A stretch of DNA of 64,000 nt, from assembly GCF_007995015.1 (NCBI RefSeq), contig NZ_VORB01000004.1, positions 186,001 to 250,000 of the forward strand, written 5' to 3'. The position numbers and the translations under genes were made by a program. Below, one piece after another: positions 1 through 7,405 of this stretch; within the stretch, counting starts at the first letter, position 1; every line of letters starts with the position of its first letter. The notes under the pieces are model-generated. The model was not told the DNA's origin and searched no databases. It saw nothing but the letters and a program-made list of their open reading frames with translations. The stretch comes from Luteibaculum oceani. GTDB taxonomy: Bacteria; Bacteroidota; Bacteroidia; Flavobacteriales_D; Luteibaculaceae.

Positions 1-190
1 TAAAGTATCGAAGTGAAAAATTGAATTAGGTCATAAATACTCCCCTGCAACCCATGAATAACTTTTAATAAGCAATTTGTGGTCATAGGGATTCCACCCC
101 TCCTTATAAAGTCATCAAACATTGGTAAGAAACTTCGGTGCCTTAGATTTGATCCTTACAATACCTCAGTATACTCCATTTGAGAGATAA
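1..190. other. Noncoding left edge, nothing recognised
   Basis: I see no supportable gene, RNA or repeat here. The only open stretch is a minus-strand run of 28 codons from an ATG at 84-86 that continues off the window edge. It is too short to call. The tandem repeat array starts immediately after this stretch. Confidence 0.5.
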
Positions 191-514
191 CTTACAACCA
201 AAGGTCTGCTAGCGCAGTCCTTATTTTCTATTTCTGGGCCTTACATTACAAAAGCAAGCTATGGATTTTTTCTGAAGCCTTTCAGGGATTGCCTGCGGCC
301 ATCCAGGGGGGGAGAACCTTACAAACAAAGGTCTGCTAGCGCAGTCCTTATTTTCTATTTCTGGGCCTTACATTACAAAAGCAAGCTCTGGATTTTTTCT
401 GAAGCCTTTCAGGGATTGCCTGCGGCCATCCCGGGGGGGGGACCTTACAAACAAAGGTCTGCTAGCGCAGTCCTTATTTTCTATTTCTGGACCTTTCCTT
501 ACAAAAGCAAGCTT
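191..514. repeat. Tandem repeat, about 2.6 units of 126-127 bp
   Basis: Units begin with ACAA(C/A)CAAAGGTCTGCT. The GGTCTGCT word recurs at 203, 330 and 456, giving spacings of 127 and 126 bp. Units 1 and 2 are nearly identical over their full length, including a G-run (seven or nine G) near the end. Unit 3 is truncated after the AAAAGCAAGCT word. Each unit holds an imperfect hairpin (GGTCTGC/GCAGTCC) followed by a T-rich tract and TCTATTTCTGG. This resembles, in inverted orientation, the minus-strand tRNA-His terminator and its flank at 524-568. No coding sequence is supported. The array may have arisen by inverted duplication and then tandem amplification of the tRNA 3' flank. Confidence 0.85.
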
Positions 515-540
515 TTGACGGTTAGGTCCAGAAATAGAAA
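478..540. repeat. 63-nt inverted repeat (long hairpin)
   Basis: A perfect 17-bp inverted repeat joins 478-494 (TTTCTATTTCTGGACCT) to 524-540. A second, inner stem CAAAAGC/GCTTTTG lies at 502-508 and 511-517. Together they can form one long cruciform or RNA hairpin beside the tRNA terminator. It forms where the last repeat unit meets the native terminator flank in opposite orientation. Confidence 0.8.
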
Positions 541-564
541 AGGCCCTGCTAAAGCAGGGCCTTT
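534..564 (-). terminator. Intrinsic terminator of tRNA-His
   Basis: A perfect 12-bp stem (539-550 with 553-564; AAAGGCCCTGCT on the minus strand) has a 2-nt loop. On the minus strand it is followed by TTTTCTATTTCT. It starts 5 nt after the tRNA 3' end, so it fits tRNA-His transcription. Confidence 0.85.
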
Positions 565-569
565 GTTTG

Positions 570-644
570 GGTGGAAGATGGGATTCGAACCCACGACCTC
601 TTGAACCACAATCAAGCGTTCTAACCAACTGAACTACAACCACC
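570..644 (-). tRNA. tRNA-His (GTG), acceptor stem with two mismatches
   Basis: On the minus strand the sequence folds as a cloverleaf. The D arm begins TAGTTCAG. The anticodon stem CTTGA/TCAAG encloses the loop TTGTGGT, giving anticodon GTG (His). The T loop is TTCGAAT in the stem GTGGG/CCCAT. A G(-1) is encoded at 644 and the discriminator is C73, both hallmarks of tRNA-His. CCA is not encoded. The acceptor arms are GTGGTTG and CTTCCAC, so positions 5:68 and 6:67 are U:U. That is unusual and could mean a decaying copy, a tolerated variant or a sequencing error. The gene lies about 50 bp downstream of the flippase stop and has its own promoter-like box and terminator. Confidence 0.9.
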
Positions 645-677
645 GTGTAGGAATCAAGCAAGGCTTAATTCGGAGCG

Positions 678-685
678 CAAATTTA
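678..685 (-). promoter_or_regulatory. Putative Bacteroidota -7 box for tRNA-His
   Basis: On the minus strand this reads TAAATTTG, an exact TAnnTTTG match, 34 nt before the tRNA 5' end. The matching -33 region is only T-rich (TTTTTC) with no clear TTTG. The box falls between the flippase stop and the tRNA. Confidence 0.5.
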
Positions 686-693
686 GAGTTTTC

Positions 694-2010
694 TTATGAA
701 TTGAAAAACATAAATTGAATAAGCAATGAAAAAATTGCCAAACAAATTATTATATAGTTGTTTTTCAGCAACTTAACAGAAGAAGTAGACACGATCTTTG
801 CACATAAATACCATCCAATGGCACCTGAAATGACCATTCCAACCATAAAAAATGCCATTACCTCGTAAACATCTTGGAAAAAATAAACACCTACTAGCAT
901 TAATCCCAGCTTTAACACCAAAGCCCAAATGGAATATTTTAAGCTTAAATCCTGCCTATTTCCCAGCTCAAATAAATTAGTTAGCGGTAGTACCAAAAAG
1001 TTTAACCATAAACCTGGTAATAGAATCAGGGTCATTTTTAACGCCATCAACCATTCGGAACCAAATACAAGCTTACCAACCGGAATTAATAGAAAACTAC
1101 CTCCTATTATTACGTAACTAGAAATCCGGAGTAATTTCTGAAGAAGCTCATATGTATGTTGCTGAGATTTACCACTCTCTTTCTTGCATTTGGCAAAATA
1201 TACTTGTCCAAATGAACTGGCTAAAACAAAAACCGGGACTGACCCCAAGCGCATAGCCAAACTATATTGTCCCACCTCGTTCTCTGAAAAAAAATGCGCC
1301 AAAAATGTGAGCGGTAAAAAGTTCGCAAGCGCAAAGAATATGGCTGAAATTAAACCGAATCGTAAAAACGAGCTATATTTTTTAGCCACACTACATACAC
1401 CATTAAAACCCTTTTGAAACTCAGGTTTAAACTGGGTTCCAAATACTATGGACTGGAAAAAGAGACCCGCTACAAAACTGTAAATCAGCCCCCCCGTTAT
1501 TGAAATCGCTTTTACCCCTGCAAAATAGCGAACTACAGACTGCCCTACCGCTTGGGTACTCTTTGATGCAGCATACCTTGTAAAAAGCCCCCCCTGAAGA
1601 ATCCAATGCTGAATAATTTGCACATACCCCCCCAATAATAACCCCAATGGAATCCAAAGAAAATAGGGGTGGAGCATGTTCTCGGGATCAAAAAGGCTTC
1701 TAAAACAGTCTGAATACAACCAAACCAGTGATATAAGTAAGGTGCTAAAAAGCAATAAAATCAGACTTAACCTACTTAATGCAGTTATTTCGTTTTTGTC
1801 GTTCGGTACCGGAATTGCCTGTTGGTAATGCCCGCTTAAGAAGGGCATAAAAATTCCAATTACGGTACTATAAATCCCAAATACCGCAAAGTCGGACACG
1901 GTATAAAGCCGAGAAAATACGGGAAGCAAGAGAGTTGGCAGCGCCAACACCAAAAAGTTTGCTCCGGATAACTGAAGAATCGATTTGTTTTTTGAAATGA
2001 ATTGTTTCAA
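694..2010 (-). CDS. Wzx/MATE-type polysaccharide flippase
   Basis: This 438-residue protein is almost entirely hydrophobic. It has about 12 predicted membrane segments, beginning near residues 10-35 (SGANFLVLALPTLLLPVFSR) and ending with two helices at the extreme C-terminus. The composition, spacing and N-terminal pattern fit the oligosaccharide flippase (Wzx-like, MOP superfamily) group, which moves lipid-linked sugar units across the inner membrane. It starts 5 nt after the bshB1 stop, so the two are probably cotranscribed. No glycosyltransferase genes are visible beside it, so the substrate cannot be inferred. A lipid II-type or other MOP exporter is an alternative. Confidence 0.8.
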   Translation of the reverse strand: MKQFISKNKSILQLSGANFLVLALPTLLLPVFSRLYTVSDFAVFGIYSTVIGIFMPFLSGHYQQAIPVPNDKNEITALSRLSLILLLFSTLLISLVWLYSDCFRSLFDPENMLHPYFLWIPLGLLLGGYVQIIQHWILQGGLFTRYAASKSTQAVGQSVVRYFAGVKAISITGGLIYSFVAGLFFQSIVFGTQFKPEFQKGFNGVCSVAKKYSSFLRFGLISAIFFALANFLPLTFLAHFFSENEVGQYSLAMRLGSVPVFVLASSFGQVYFAKCKKESGKSQQHTYELLQKLLRISSYVIIGGSFLLIPVGKLVFGSEWLMALKMTLILLPGLWLNFLVLPLTNLFELGNRQDLSLKYSIWALVLKLGLMLVGVYFFQDVYEVMAFFMVGMVISGAIGWYLCAKIVSTSSVKLLKNNYIIICLAIFSLLIQFMFFNS

Positions 2011-2015
2011 AGTCC

Positions 2016-2738
2016 CTAAATAAGGTCCAAAATTTGCTTTACACCAGGCCTACGAGAACAACAAAATCCTTCTCCAAACTCAACTCCGATTTCCCTTCCG
2101 AATTCTCTGGATCTCGCTTCTAGAAAATCTAAAAATTGTTTCCCTGAAATAGGCGTTTCTGGTTCCTCTGAGTTGGGGTCGTAAAATTGCGACTTAAAGG
2201 CTTTGATAGCCTCCATTTTAATATTCCAAGACTCGGTTACATCAACAATAAAATCTGGTTTTATATAACGGTCCTGAACAAAGCGGTAAACCACCTTGGG
2301 ACGCCATGGCTCTTGCCAAACACCCTTAATACTGGTTTCAACCTTTGCCAATCCAGCTAAAAAACAAGCGCGTTCTACCAAGTCACCACCTCTACCATGG
2401 TCAGGATGTCTATCACTTACAGAGTTGGTTAAAACTACATCGGGCATAAACTGGCGAATTACTTCAACAACCTTCATGAGGTTCTCATAGGATTCGGAAA
2501 ATAAACCATCAGCCATTTCTAAATTCTTACGAATACGAATACCTAGTAAACTTGCCGCCTTTTGGGCTTCTTCCTCCCTAGTCTCTGGAGTACCTCTGGT
2601 TCCGAGTTCTCCTCGAGTTAAGTCGATAATTCCTACTTTTTTACCTCGATTGATTTCGTTGGCTAGCGTTCCGCCACAAGATAATTCCACATCATCTGGA
2701 TGCGCAGCAATTGCCAAAATATGCAGTTTAAAATCCAT
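2016..2738 (-). CDS. bshB1: Bacillithiol biosynthesis deacetylase BshB1
   Basis: The protein has 240 residues, normal for the family. It carries the LmbE/PIG-L metal-binding motif AHPDD at 12-16 and a second zinc-ligand motif DRHPDHGRGGD near 110-120. The text GELGTRGTPETREEEA near 44-60 is typical of BshB1. The enzyme removes the acetyl group from GlcNAc-malate during bacillithiol synthesis in the cytoplasm. It is divergent from rpsP and is followed 5 nt later by the flippase. Other bsh genes are not in the window. A generic PIG-L deacetylase is the alternative, but the motif text favours BshB1. Confidence 0.9.
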   Translation of the reverse strand: MDFKLHILAIAAHPDDVELSCGGTLANEINRGKKVGIIDLTRGELGTRGTPETREEEAQKAASLLGIRIRKNLEMADGLFSESYENLMKVVEVIRQFMPDVVLTNSVSDRHPDHGRGGDLVERACFLAGLAKVETSIKGVWQEPWRPKVVYRFVQDRYIKPDFIVDVTESWNIKMEAIKAFKSQFYDPNSEEPETPISGKQFLDFLEARSREFGREIGVEFGEGFCCSRRPGVKQILDLI

Positions 2739-2896
2739 TCAATACCTTATAAGATTGCAACAAGTTTAACATTTGTAATTTTGTTGGCGACGATGAAAAT
2801 AAAAATAATCTGATTATCAGGGTGGTGTTAATTATTTTACGATATTTGCACCCTTAAAAATTAAAGCTGCCATAGCGCTTTATTAACTAAACAAAT

Positions 2897-3454
2897 ATGC
2901 CAGTAAAAATCAGACTACAACGTCACGGTAGAAAAGGTAGACCATTTTTTCACATTGTTGCTGCCGATTCAAGAGCTCCAAGAGATGGTAGATTCATCGA
3001 AAGAATTGGAGATTACAACCCAAACACAAACCCTGCGACTATTAACCTAGATGTAGATAAAGCGGTTGAGTGGTTACACAACGGTGCTCAGCCAACTGAC
3101 ACGGCAAGAGCTATTTTATCTTACAAAGGTGCTCTTTACAAGAAGCACTTACAAGGTGGTGTTAAAAAAGGTGCTTTCTCTCAAGACGAAGCGGATAAGC
3201 GTTTTGAAAAGTGGTTAGAAGAGAAACAAGCTAAGGTTCAGTCTAAAGTAGATGGACTTGCAAGCAGCAAAGCCACTGAAGATAAAAAGCGTTTGGAAGC
3301 TGAAACTAAGCGTAAAGAAGAAATGGCTGCTGCAATCGCTGCTAAAAATGCTCCAGAAGAAGTAGTGGAAGAAGCTACTGCGGAAGCTAGCGAAGAAGAA
3401 GCTCCAGCTGCAGAAGCAGAAGGAAACGCTGAAGAAGCTAAAACCGAAGAGTAA
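2897..3454 (+). CDS. rpsP: 30S ribosomal protein S16, long acidic C-terminal extension
   Basis: Residues 1-80 are canonical S16 ([20 protein letters not shown] at the start). The total of 185 residues is about twice the length of the E. coli protein. The tail from ~100 is Lys/Ala/Glu rich and becomes strongly acidic ([20 protein letters not shown]), probably coiled-coil or disordered. Extended S16 proteins occur in Bacteroidota. It is a primary 16S rRNA-binding protein of the small subunit. It is followed 11 nt later by rimM, the usual ribosome maturation partner. The divergent upstream region contains GATATTTG about 45 nt before the start, a degenerate -7 box. Confidence 0.95.
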   Translation: MPVKIRLQRHGRKGRPFFHIVAADSRAPRDGRFIERIGDYNPNTNPATINLDVDKAVEWLHNGAQPTDTARAILSYKGALYKKHLQGGVKKGAFSQDEADKRFEKWLEEKQAKVQSKVDGLASSKATEDKKRLEAETKRKEEMAAAIAAKNAPEEVVEEATAEASEEEAPAAEAEGNAEEAKTEE

Positions 3455-3465
3455 AAATCAACTAG

Positions 3466-3993
3466 GTGAATCGCGAAGACTGTTTTAACCTTGGAAAGGT
3501 TACCAAAATCCAAGGATATAGCGGAAACGTAATTTGCTTCTTAGATACCGACCAACCCGGTCGTTACGAAAATCTGGAATCAGTTCTGTTGGAAATTCAA
3601 CAAGAACTGGTTCCTTTTTTTATTGAACAATTCCGACTTAAAGACGGAACACAAAAGGCAATAGTAAAATTTGCTGAGGTAGATTCGGAAGAAGAAGCTC
3701 GCTCAATTGTAAACTGCCAGCTTTACCTTCCACTAAATCAATTACCAGACCTAGGGGAAAACAAATTTTACTTTCACGAAATTATTGGTTTCCAGGTATT
3801 AATGGAGGGGCAACCTCTTGGTACCATTACGGAGGTCTTAGAATATCCCAACAACGAATTGCTTCAAATTCACAATGGAGAAAAGGAAATCTTAATTCCC
3901 CTCCGTGAAGAATTCATTCAAAAGGTTGACAAGTCCGAAAAGACTTTCCAAGTTTCACTTCCAGAAGGCTTTTTAGAAGCTTTTACGCAATAA
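3466..3993 (+). CDS. rimM: Ribosome maturation factor RimM
   Basis: The protein has 175 residues with the RimM N-terminal beta-barrel (GKVTKIQGYSGNVICFLDTD near 10-29) and a C-terminal PRC-barrel half (IIGFQVLMEGQPLGTITEVL near 106-125). RimM assists assembly of the 30S head by binding S19 in the cytoplasm. The start is a GTG 11 nt after rpsP, and no better ATG exists nearby in frame. The S16-RimM pairing is widely conserved, but trmD and rplS do not follow here; a TrmN6-like methyltransferase does. Confidence 0.93.
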   Translation: MNREDCFNLGKVTKIQGYSGNVICFLDTDQPGRYENLESVLLEIQQELVPFFIEQFRLKDGTQKAIVKFAEVDSEEEARSIVNCQLYLPLNQLPDLGENKFYFHEIIGFQVLMEGQPLGTITEVLEYPNNELLQIHNGEKEILIPLREEFIQKVDKSEKTFQVSLPEGFLEAFTQ

Positions 3994-3995
3994 AA

Positions 3996-4715
3996 ATGCT
4001 CACCAATAAGAGCTTTTTCCACTTTAAAGAATTTAAGGTTTATCAAGGAAACGCCGGACTTAAAGTTAATACCGACGGAGTTTTACTTGGTGCTTTGGCT
4101 TCGCAGCGCCATCCAGAATCTATATTGGATATTGGTACTGGAACCGGGTTAATAGGAGCAATTATTGCCAATCGTTACCATAAAGCAAAACACATTTGGT
4201 TGGATATAAATGAGGATGCAGTTTCGGCTGCTATCCAAACCAAGAAACATCATCCACAAAAGGCAAGAATTGAAATTATTCTTAAGGATTTCCGCAGCTA
4301 CCAAAGCAATCAAAAATTCGATTTAATCGTTAGTAACCCTCCTTACTTTAAAGCACACACTGCCAGCAATATGAATAGGAAAATTGCTCGACAGCAGGAA
4401 TTCCTTGATTTTGACAACCTTCTTCAAAAATCAGCTTCGCTACTTACAGATAATGGAAGCTTATGGTTGGTGTTACCTGCCAATACTTTTGAAGAAATTC
4501 AGTTTTTGGGTATGCAAAACAAGCTATACATTCAATCCAAAATATCCATTGCCGATACTCCAAATTCGGAGGCAAAACGCATTATTCTAGCTCTTATAAA
4601 GGATATAAAACCGATAAAAACGTCAAACCTTTACCTTTTTAATGAAAACGGAACCGCGCATGCCCACTTTTACAATTTATGTAAAGACCTGTATGTAAAA
4701 TTCCCGCAGAGATAG
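3996..4715 (+). CDS. tRNA1(Val) (adenine37-N6)-methyltransferase-like protein
   Basis: This 239-residue class I SAM-dependent methyltransferase has the glycine-rich SAM loop ILDIGTGTGLIG near 43-54. The catalytic NPPY motif (VSNPPYFK) near 111-118 is typical of N6-adenine methyltransferases. The N-terminal FKVYQGNAGLKVNTDGVLLG matches the TrmN6/YfiC family, which methylates A37 of tRNA1(Val). It begins 2 nt after the rimM stop, consistent with an rpsP-rimM-trmN6 operon for translation. Another RNA substrate cannot be excluded. Confidence 0.85.
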   Translation: MLTNKSFFHFKEFKVYQGNAGLKVNTDGVLLGALASQRHPESILDIGTGTGLIGAIIANRYHKAKHIWLDINEDAVSAAIQTKKHHPQKARIEIILKDFRSYQSNQKFDLIVSNPPYFKAHTASNMNRKIARQQEFLDFDNLLQKSASLLTDNGSLWLVLPANTFEEIQFLGMQNKLYIQSKISIADTPNSEAKRIILALIKDIKPIKTSNLYLFNENGTAHAHFYNLCKDLYVKFPQR

Positions 4716-4720
4716 ATTCC

Positions 4721-6064
4721 TTATAATTCCCTTTCCTCTTCCTTAAATCGAATACCGAGTTCTGCTAACTCTTTTAAAATTGGAGTATACACCTCTTTGT
4801 GGATGGGCAGTCCCACCCCAGTTAATTTAAACTCCCCCTCTAAAATTAACCTTGCGGCAATTCCAAGCGGAAGCCCAACCGTTTTGGCCATGGCCGTTTT
4901 TTGTTGATTTTCACCTATACAAACCATAGAAGACGTGGTTTCAAAAACTCGCCCCTTTAACTCGTAGGTAAATTTATGCCACATGATGATCATGTCTTTA
5001 TCGTCTGGCTCCAAACTCCATGCATCCTCCAATATCTTTTGAAGCGCCATTGCAGGTGTAGCATTAGCTATTCCTATTTTTTTCTCCTCCGAGAAAATAT
5101 CAAGAGATTCTAGTTTTTCCCAAAGATCATCATCATCCTGCCTTAAATTGAGATAATATTTAAGCTTTAACTCAACTGAATCAGTAAGATTATAAGCTAA
5201 AAAGGAATTGATAAACTCCCTGTAACTCATATTCTCGGAACCCTCTAAAACATACGAGTCGTCTGTTGCTCCCAGTTGAACAAACATGTCCCAAGCCCTA
5301 CAAAAACCTTTCTTTCTAAGGGTTCCTCGGTAAATAGTATCTATGTTTTCCAAACCATATGTTTCTCGATATTTTAAAGAATCTCGGTTCGCGTAACCCT
5401 CGTATTTTCCGTAATCAGGTATATCAATAATTTCCGTGCGTCGAAATAATTTGTGGTACGGGATGTACTTATACTTTCCTTCCTGAATAAACTTAACGGC
5501 TCCCCCCTGCCCTGCAATTACAACATTTCGAGGGTTCCAAGTAAACTTATAATTCCAAGGATTGTTATCACTTTCTGGTGCAATAAGCCCACCAGTAAAA
5601 GATTCAAACCCTTTAAATTCCGCTCCTTGACTCCTTTTTTCATCTAAAAAAGCCATAGCGCTCATATGGTCTATTCCGGGATCAACGCCCAATTCGTTAA
5701 GCACTAAAACTCCATTTTTTTCTGCTTTTTGGTGTAGGGCATCAATTTCTTTGCTCAGGTAAGAAGGAGTAATTACAGGGATCTTTAGGTCGATAGCGTG
5801 ATTTACAATATCAAAATGAAGATGGGCCGGTAGCATGGAAACCACTAAGTCCATGTTTTTCATAAGCGGTGTACGCTCATCGGGGTTAAGCGCGTTTAAC
5901 TTATGAGCAGTACCAAATGGGTGCTGTTGGATGCGTTTTTCGGCCAAACTAATATCCATATCTGCAACATGGATTTGAGCTTTACTTTGCTCCGCCCACT
6001 GCAGTAAATACTGAATTAAAAAAATACTTGACCTTCCCGCTCCAATAATCAGCACTTGTTTCAT
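4721..6064 (-). CDS. Saccharopine dehydrogenase family (Lys9-like)
   Basis: From the ATG at 6064 the protein has 447 residues. That start is preferred because an AGGAAG Shine-Dalgarno-like word precedes it and because the longer reading frame would run into the divergent gene. The Rossmann motif GAGRSSIFLIQYLL is at the N-terminus. The central ELGVDPGIDHMSAM and GGLIAPESDNNPWNYKF segments match the glutamate-forming saccharopine dehydrogenases. These oxidoreductases interconvert saccharopine with glutamate and aminoadipate semialdehyde, so the gene may act in lysine degradation. No other lysine-pathway gene is adjacent, so the actual substrate is uncertain. Confidence 0.8.
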   Translation of the reverse strand: MKQVLIIGAGRSSIFLIQYLLQWAEQSKAQIHVADMDISLAEKRIQQHPFGTAHKLNALNPDERTPLMKNMDLVVSMLPAHLHFDIVNHAIDLKIPVITPSYLSKEIDALHQKAEKNGVLVLNELGVDPGIDHMSAMAFLDEKRSQGAEFKGFESFTGGLIAPESDNNPWNYKFTWNPRNVVIAGQGGAVKFIQEGKYKYIPYHKLFRRTEIIDIPDYGKYEGYANRDSLKYRETYGLENIDTIYRGTLRKKGFCRAWDMFVQLGATDDSYVLEGSENMSYREFINSFLAYNLTDSVELKLKYYLNLRQDDDDLWEKLESLDIFSEEKKIGIANATPAMALQKILEDAWSLEPDDKDMIIMWHKFTYELKGRVFETTSSMVCIGENQQKTAMAKTVGLPLGIAARLILEGEFKLTGVGLPIHKEVYTPILKELAELGIRFKEEEREL

Positions 6065-6110
6065 TTCTTCCTGTAATTTTGTCCAAGTATAGAAAATAGG
6101 ATACGGATTA

Positions 6111-6938
6111 ATGTACCATACCACCAAAAAATACCACCTTACCGCAGCCTTTTTCCTAATTAGCTTTTTAGGATTTGGTCAATTTGCAACCCTTTGCGTC
6201 GTCAATCCCGACGGTTTAGACGTTAATGTGGAGGTTAACGAAATAAACTACGAGAGTAAATCATCTGATTTTTGCATAAATCGAATACCCTTTGAAATTT
6301 TTGCTTTAAAAATGAAAACCCCGTTGGGAGAGCAAAAGAAATTGGTGTTTGGAAGGTTGGATGACACATCCTTTGTTTCTATTAGCCCAAAAGGATTTAG
6401 AACCGCCTGGAGCTTTTCGAATAAGACGCTTTTGGCATATAATTTCGGTTTAGAGGAAGACCAACTGGCATCTGCCCAGTTTTTTACCGACAGTGCAAAG
6501 ACCGAACTAGCATTGGCAGAAGCATCTAACAATTCTCAGGCCACTGCCCCTAAACTAGATGTTAAAACCGACGACCTTAAAAACCCGACCAAAAAGCCAA
6601 GTGGTATAGTAATTTCCAAGCCAGAAACTACCAATAAGGAGGAAAATGGTTGCAATAACTTCTTAACAGAAAACGAGTTAAAGGGAATAAAAAACTTGCT
6701 TAAAAAGACCAAATCACTGGATTTACAATTGAACATCGCTCAAAGCTCTTTGAAGGACAAATGCTTCAACTGCAACCAGTTGCAAGAGATCTTTAAGCTT
6801 ATAGAGGAAGATGATTTGAAGGTTAACTTATTTAAACGCCTTTACCCTCAATTAACCGACCCTCAAAAAAGAAAGACCTTGTACAGCGAATTCCTTTTTG
6901 ATAGCAGTATAGACGAAATCAAAGCTTATGGCTTATAA
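6111..6938 (+). CDS. Secreted DUF4476 domain protein
   Basis: The protein has 275 residues. A signal peptide at about 1-22 (LTAAFFLISFLGFGQ) is followed by a ~110-residue beta-rich region and a Lys/Thr/Pro linker. The C-terminal ~95 residues are helical and end SSIDEIKAYGL, matching DUF4476, a Bacteroidota envelope family of unknown function. Two cysteines (KCFNCNQ) lie in the DUF4476 part. It is divergent from the dehydrogenase (46-bp gap) and overlaps the DUF423 gene by 11 nt, so the pair is probably translationally coupled. Confidence 0.75.
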   Translation: MYHTTKKYHLTAAFFLISFLGFGQFATLCVVNPDGLDVNVEVNEINYESKSSDFCINRIPFEIFALKMKTPLGEQKKLVFGRLDDTSFVSISPKGFRTAWSFSNKTLLAYNFGLEEDQLASAQFFTDSAKTELALAEASNNSQATAPKLDVKTDDLKNPTKKPSGIVISKPETTNKEENGCNNFLTENELKGIKNLLKKTKSLDLQLNIAQSSLKDKCFNCNQLQEIFKLIEEDDLKVNLFKRLYPQLTDPQKRKTLYSEFLFDSSIDEIKAYGL

Positions 6939-7314
6939 AAATTGGGCAGCAATTGCCTGCTTTGGCATAGCGAGTGCCACAATATTGGGTGCGTTTGGAG
7001 CCCACGCGCTTAAAGCGAAATTAGACCCCACCCAATTAGAATCTTATAAGACGGGAGTTTTATATTTAATGCTGAACTCGATTGCCATTTTGGCTTTGGG
7101 GAAACTTATCTACCGAGTACCAGGAGTTTTGATTTGGGTAGGCACCCTACTATTTTCACTCTCCATCGTTATTTTAAGTACAAGAACCATTTGGCTGGAT
7201 AACACAACAGCATTTTCTTGGCTTGGCCCTGTAACCCCATTAGGCGGTAGCTTAATTATTGCAGGATGGATATGGACTGGAATAAAGATTTCACAATCAT
7301 CTGTCGAAAATTAG
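6928..7314 (+). CDS. DUF423 family inner-membrane protein
   Basis: This 128-residue protein has four predicted transmembrane segments. The early GAFGAHALKAKL motif (near 22-33) and the late GPVTPLGGSLIIAGW segment define the DUF423/YgdD family. Its function is unknown. The ATG lies inside the last codons of the DUF4476 gene. No terminator separates it from the pckA promoter region about 30 nt downstream. Confidence 0.88.
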   Translation: MAYKNWAAIACFGIASATILGAFGAHALKAKLDPTQLESYKTGVLYLMLNSIAILALGKLIYRVPGVLIWVGTLLFSLSIVILSTRTIWLDNTTAFSWLGPVTPLGGSLIIAGWIWTGIKISQSSVEN

Positions 7315-7345
7315 CGCCGTTTTGGCTTTATTCTGATGTTAAATA

Positions 7346-7377
7346 TTGACGTAGGAAGAATTAAAGCCCTAACTTTG
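7346..7377 (+). promoter_or_regulatory. Promoter of pckA (TTG-N21-TAnnTTTG)
   Basis: TTGAC at 7346-7350 is separated by 21 nt (counted from TTG) from a perfect -7 box TAACTTTG at 7370-7377. The pckA ATG is 28 nt downstream. Both elements and the spacing fit the Bacteroidota primary sigma consensus. Confidence 0.75.
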
Positions 7378-7405
7378 CGGCCTCAACTTTTTTAACCGAA
7401 AATAA

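Noticed and set aside
1-86. Minus-strand frame open to the window edge
   Set aside because: Only 28 codons are visible with no recognisable text; not enough to call a gene.
191-514. Possible CRISPR array
   Set aside because: The repeat period is 126-127 bp and the units are contiguous. There are no short direct repeats with unique spacers and no cas genes.
368-661. Minus-strand 97-codon open frame across the repeats and tRNA
   Set aside because: It reads straight through the tRNA-His gene and its terminator; the peptide is an artefact of tRNA sequence.
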